From assembly GCF_013009555.1 (NCBI RefSeq), contig NZ_CP046176.1:3813501-3877500 (forward strand): a stretch of DNA of 64,000 bases, read 5' to 3'. The position numbers and the translations under genes were made by a program. The stretch comes from Phocaeicola dorei. Its GTDB lineage: Bacteria; Bacteroidota; Bacteroidia; Bacteroidales; Bacteroidaceae. Below the pieces are notes generated by a model that was not told the origin of the DNA, made no database searches, and saw only the letters and a program-made list of their open reading frames with translations. Below, one piece after another: positions 62,961 through 64,000 of this stretch. How positions within the stretch are numbered: position 1 is the stretch's first letter; every line of letters starts with the position of its first letter.

Positions 62961-63752
62961 TCAGCGTTTCTCGTAATACTTCACCCAGTCCACCCACATT
63001 TCCACAGGTAATTCTTTCGGGTCCACAGCGCCAACCCATGAACCGCCCAACTGCATATCTATCAATAAATAGTAAGGTTGATAGAAAGGGAACTGCCCTT
63101 CCTTGTCCGTATCAATGCGCGGATAAGTATAGGTATGACGATGATTGACAGCAAACACCAGGCTATCCGGATAAATATCTACCGAATAGATATTGTATTC
63201 CTCAGGATTTATCTTATTAATACCTCCGTGAGGCGGATTATCCTTTATACCTAAGACATGTGTATAGTAAGAATGGGTAGTCTGATAAGCAATACGATCA
63301 TGATTCAACCGTTCCATAATATCAATCTCACCTCCTTTGGGCCACTCCGCTTTTTCGGGAAGCATCCATATAGCCGGCCATGCCCCCTTAGCGGCTTGCA
63401 ATTTAGCACGTATCTCCACTCTTCCCCCTGTAAACAATTTCTTTCCTTTGGTATAGACACCTCCCGTCAGATAAGGAGCCGTATCATTTTTTTGAGTATG
63501 ATTGGCTATTCCACGAAGTATCAGATTTCCATCCTGCATAGCATAACATGAATCATAATAAGACATATAGTTGTTCCAATCGGATGTTCCGCGAGGTATC
63601 TTAGTCCATACCGATTCGTCAAAACTGTTTTTTTGATCAAAATTCTCCACCCATACCAGCTTCCATTCTTTACTTTTAACCGATGTCTTACAAGCACTCA
63701 CCAAACAAACCAGCCCCATACAGGCCCAAACAAATAAAAGGCTTTTTCTCAT
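62961..63752 (-). CDS. GH16 beta-glucanase-like lipoprotein
   Basis: GH16 enzymes are retaining endo-acting beta-glucanases, galactanases and relatives. The protein has about 263 residues from 63752. A lipobox (LVCLVSAC) follows the signal peptide. The catalytic motif GGEIDIMERL supplies the nucleophile and acid/base Glu, and substrate-side landmarks GAWPAIWMLPEKAEWPKG and QPYYLLIDMQLGGSW are present. It resembles laminarinase-type GH16. It has no match to the xylan operators upstream and is probably not part of that regulon. The ATG at 63782 would add ten residues ahead of the signal peptide and is rejected. Confidence 0.88.
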   Translation of the reverse strand: MRKSLLFVWACMGLVCLVSACKTSVKSKEWKLVWVENFDQKNSFDESVWTKIPRGTSDWNNYMSYYDSCYAMQDGNLILRGIANHTQKNDTAPYLTGGVYTKGKKLFTGGRVEIRAKLQAAKGAWPAIWMLPEKAEWPKGGEIDIMERLNHDRIAYQTTHSYYTHVLGIKDNPPHGGINKINPEEYNIYSVDIYPDSLVFAVNHRHTYTYPRIDTDKEGQFPFYQPYYLLIDMQLGGSWVGAVDPKELPVEMWVDWVKYYEKR

Positions 63753-63772
63753 AGTATTTATTTCTATCTGAT

Positions 63773-63820
63773 AAAAAAACAATGCCGTATCAAACGAAAT
63801 ATAATCTCATTCAATACGGC
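63773..63820 (-). terminator. Terminator of the mutase gene
   Basis: GCCGTAT (63784-63790) pairs with ATACGGC (63814-63820), followed on the minus strand by a long T run. Confidence 0.75.
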
Positions 63821-63843
63821 TAATTTATCTATTAATAATGTAT

Positions 63844-64000
63844 TTATTTCGCCAAGCTATAAACCACATCCATTATCTTCTGGCCTATTTCATCTGCCGC
63901 TTCCATGGTTGCAGCCTCAGAATAAACACGGATAATAGGTTCAGTATTACTCTTACGCAAATGTACCCACTTGTCTGGGAAATCGATTTTCACACCGTCT
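63844..64000 (-). CDS. 3' end of a phosphoglucosamine/phosphomannomutase gene
   Basis: The last 51 codons are visible: DGVKIDFPDKWVHLRKSNTEP, then IIRVYSEAATMEAADEIG, ending LAK. The RxSNTEPxxRVxxEA motif is the phosphate-binding loop of domain 4 in alpha-D-phosphohexomutases. Bacteroides homologues are annotated as GlmM or phosphoglucosamine mutase, which makes glucosamine-1-phosphate for cell-wall precursors. The fragment cannot separate GlmM from phosphomannomutase. Confidence 0.85.
   Translation of the reverse strand, partial: DGVKIDFPDKWVHLRKSNTEPIIRVYSEAATMEAADEIGQKIMDVVYSLAK

Overview
The window looks like chromosomal DNA of a gut Bacteroidales, most likely a Bacteroides/Phocaeicola of the vulgatus/dorei type (lineage from memory of gene content, not from a search). 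The evidence is AT-rich intergenic DNA with many TAnnTTTG -7 boxes, SusC/SusD pairs, STN-type TonB receptors with FecR/ECF sigma partners, a hybrid two-component regulator, an RprX/RprY-like pair and an EF-G2-like factor. No rRNA, tRNA or CRISPR array was seen.

Layout. 1-1.4 kb: the tail of an unknown gene, an orphan promoter and a 3'-truncated tyrosine integrase with inverted and tandem repeats around its promoter. 1.4-27.5 kb is mostly housekeeping: a BASS-type transporter, an amidase-MlaD/MCE pair, dnaA, a nitroreductase, a B12-dependent ribonucleotide reductase, a large AsmA-like protein, folB, radical SAM proteins, a glycosyltransferase, an acyl-CoA synthetase, rpsF-rpsR-rplI, a MarR regulator, RprX/RprY and EF-G2. 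A small Cys-rich lipoprotein and a frameshifted membrane-protein pseudogene lie among these. 27.6 kb: hemW.

28.8-38.6 kb: a tandem duplication of a trans-envelope signalling/uptake unit (ECF sigma, small lipoprotein, FecR, STN-TonB receptor, DUF4249-like lipoprotein). The second copy is complete. The first keeps only receptor and DUF4249 lipoprotein, preceded by a scar with remnants of the sigma 3' end, the lipoprotein 5' end and the FecR 3' end.

38.6-62.7 kb: a glucuronoxylan utilisation locus under one hybrid two-component regulator. It has three separately promoted operons on the minus strand: (1) a GH43 enzyme, GH115 and GH67 alpha-glucuronidases and an SGNH acetylesterase; (2) a GH43 beta-xylosidase with SusC and SusD; (3) a GPH-type symporter, a GH10 xylanase and a small GH43. 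All three promoters carry the same kind of upstream array: TGTAAC-like half-sites (GTTACA on the plus strand) at 21-bp (once 20-bp) steps, with the nearest core 31-32 bp from the -7 box. I infer this is the operator of the AraC-type domain of the regulator; it is the most striking regulatory signal in the window. The window ends with a GH16 lipoprotein and the 3' end of a phosphoglucosamine/phosphomannomutase gene.
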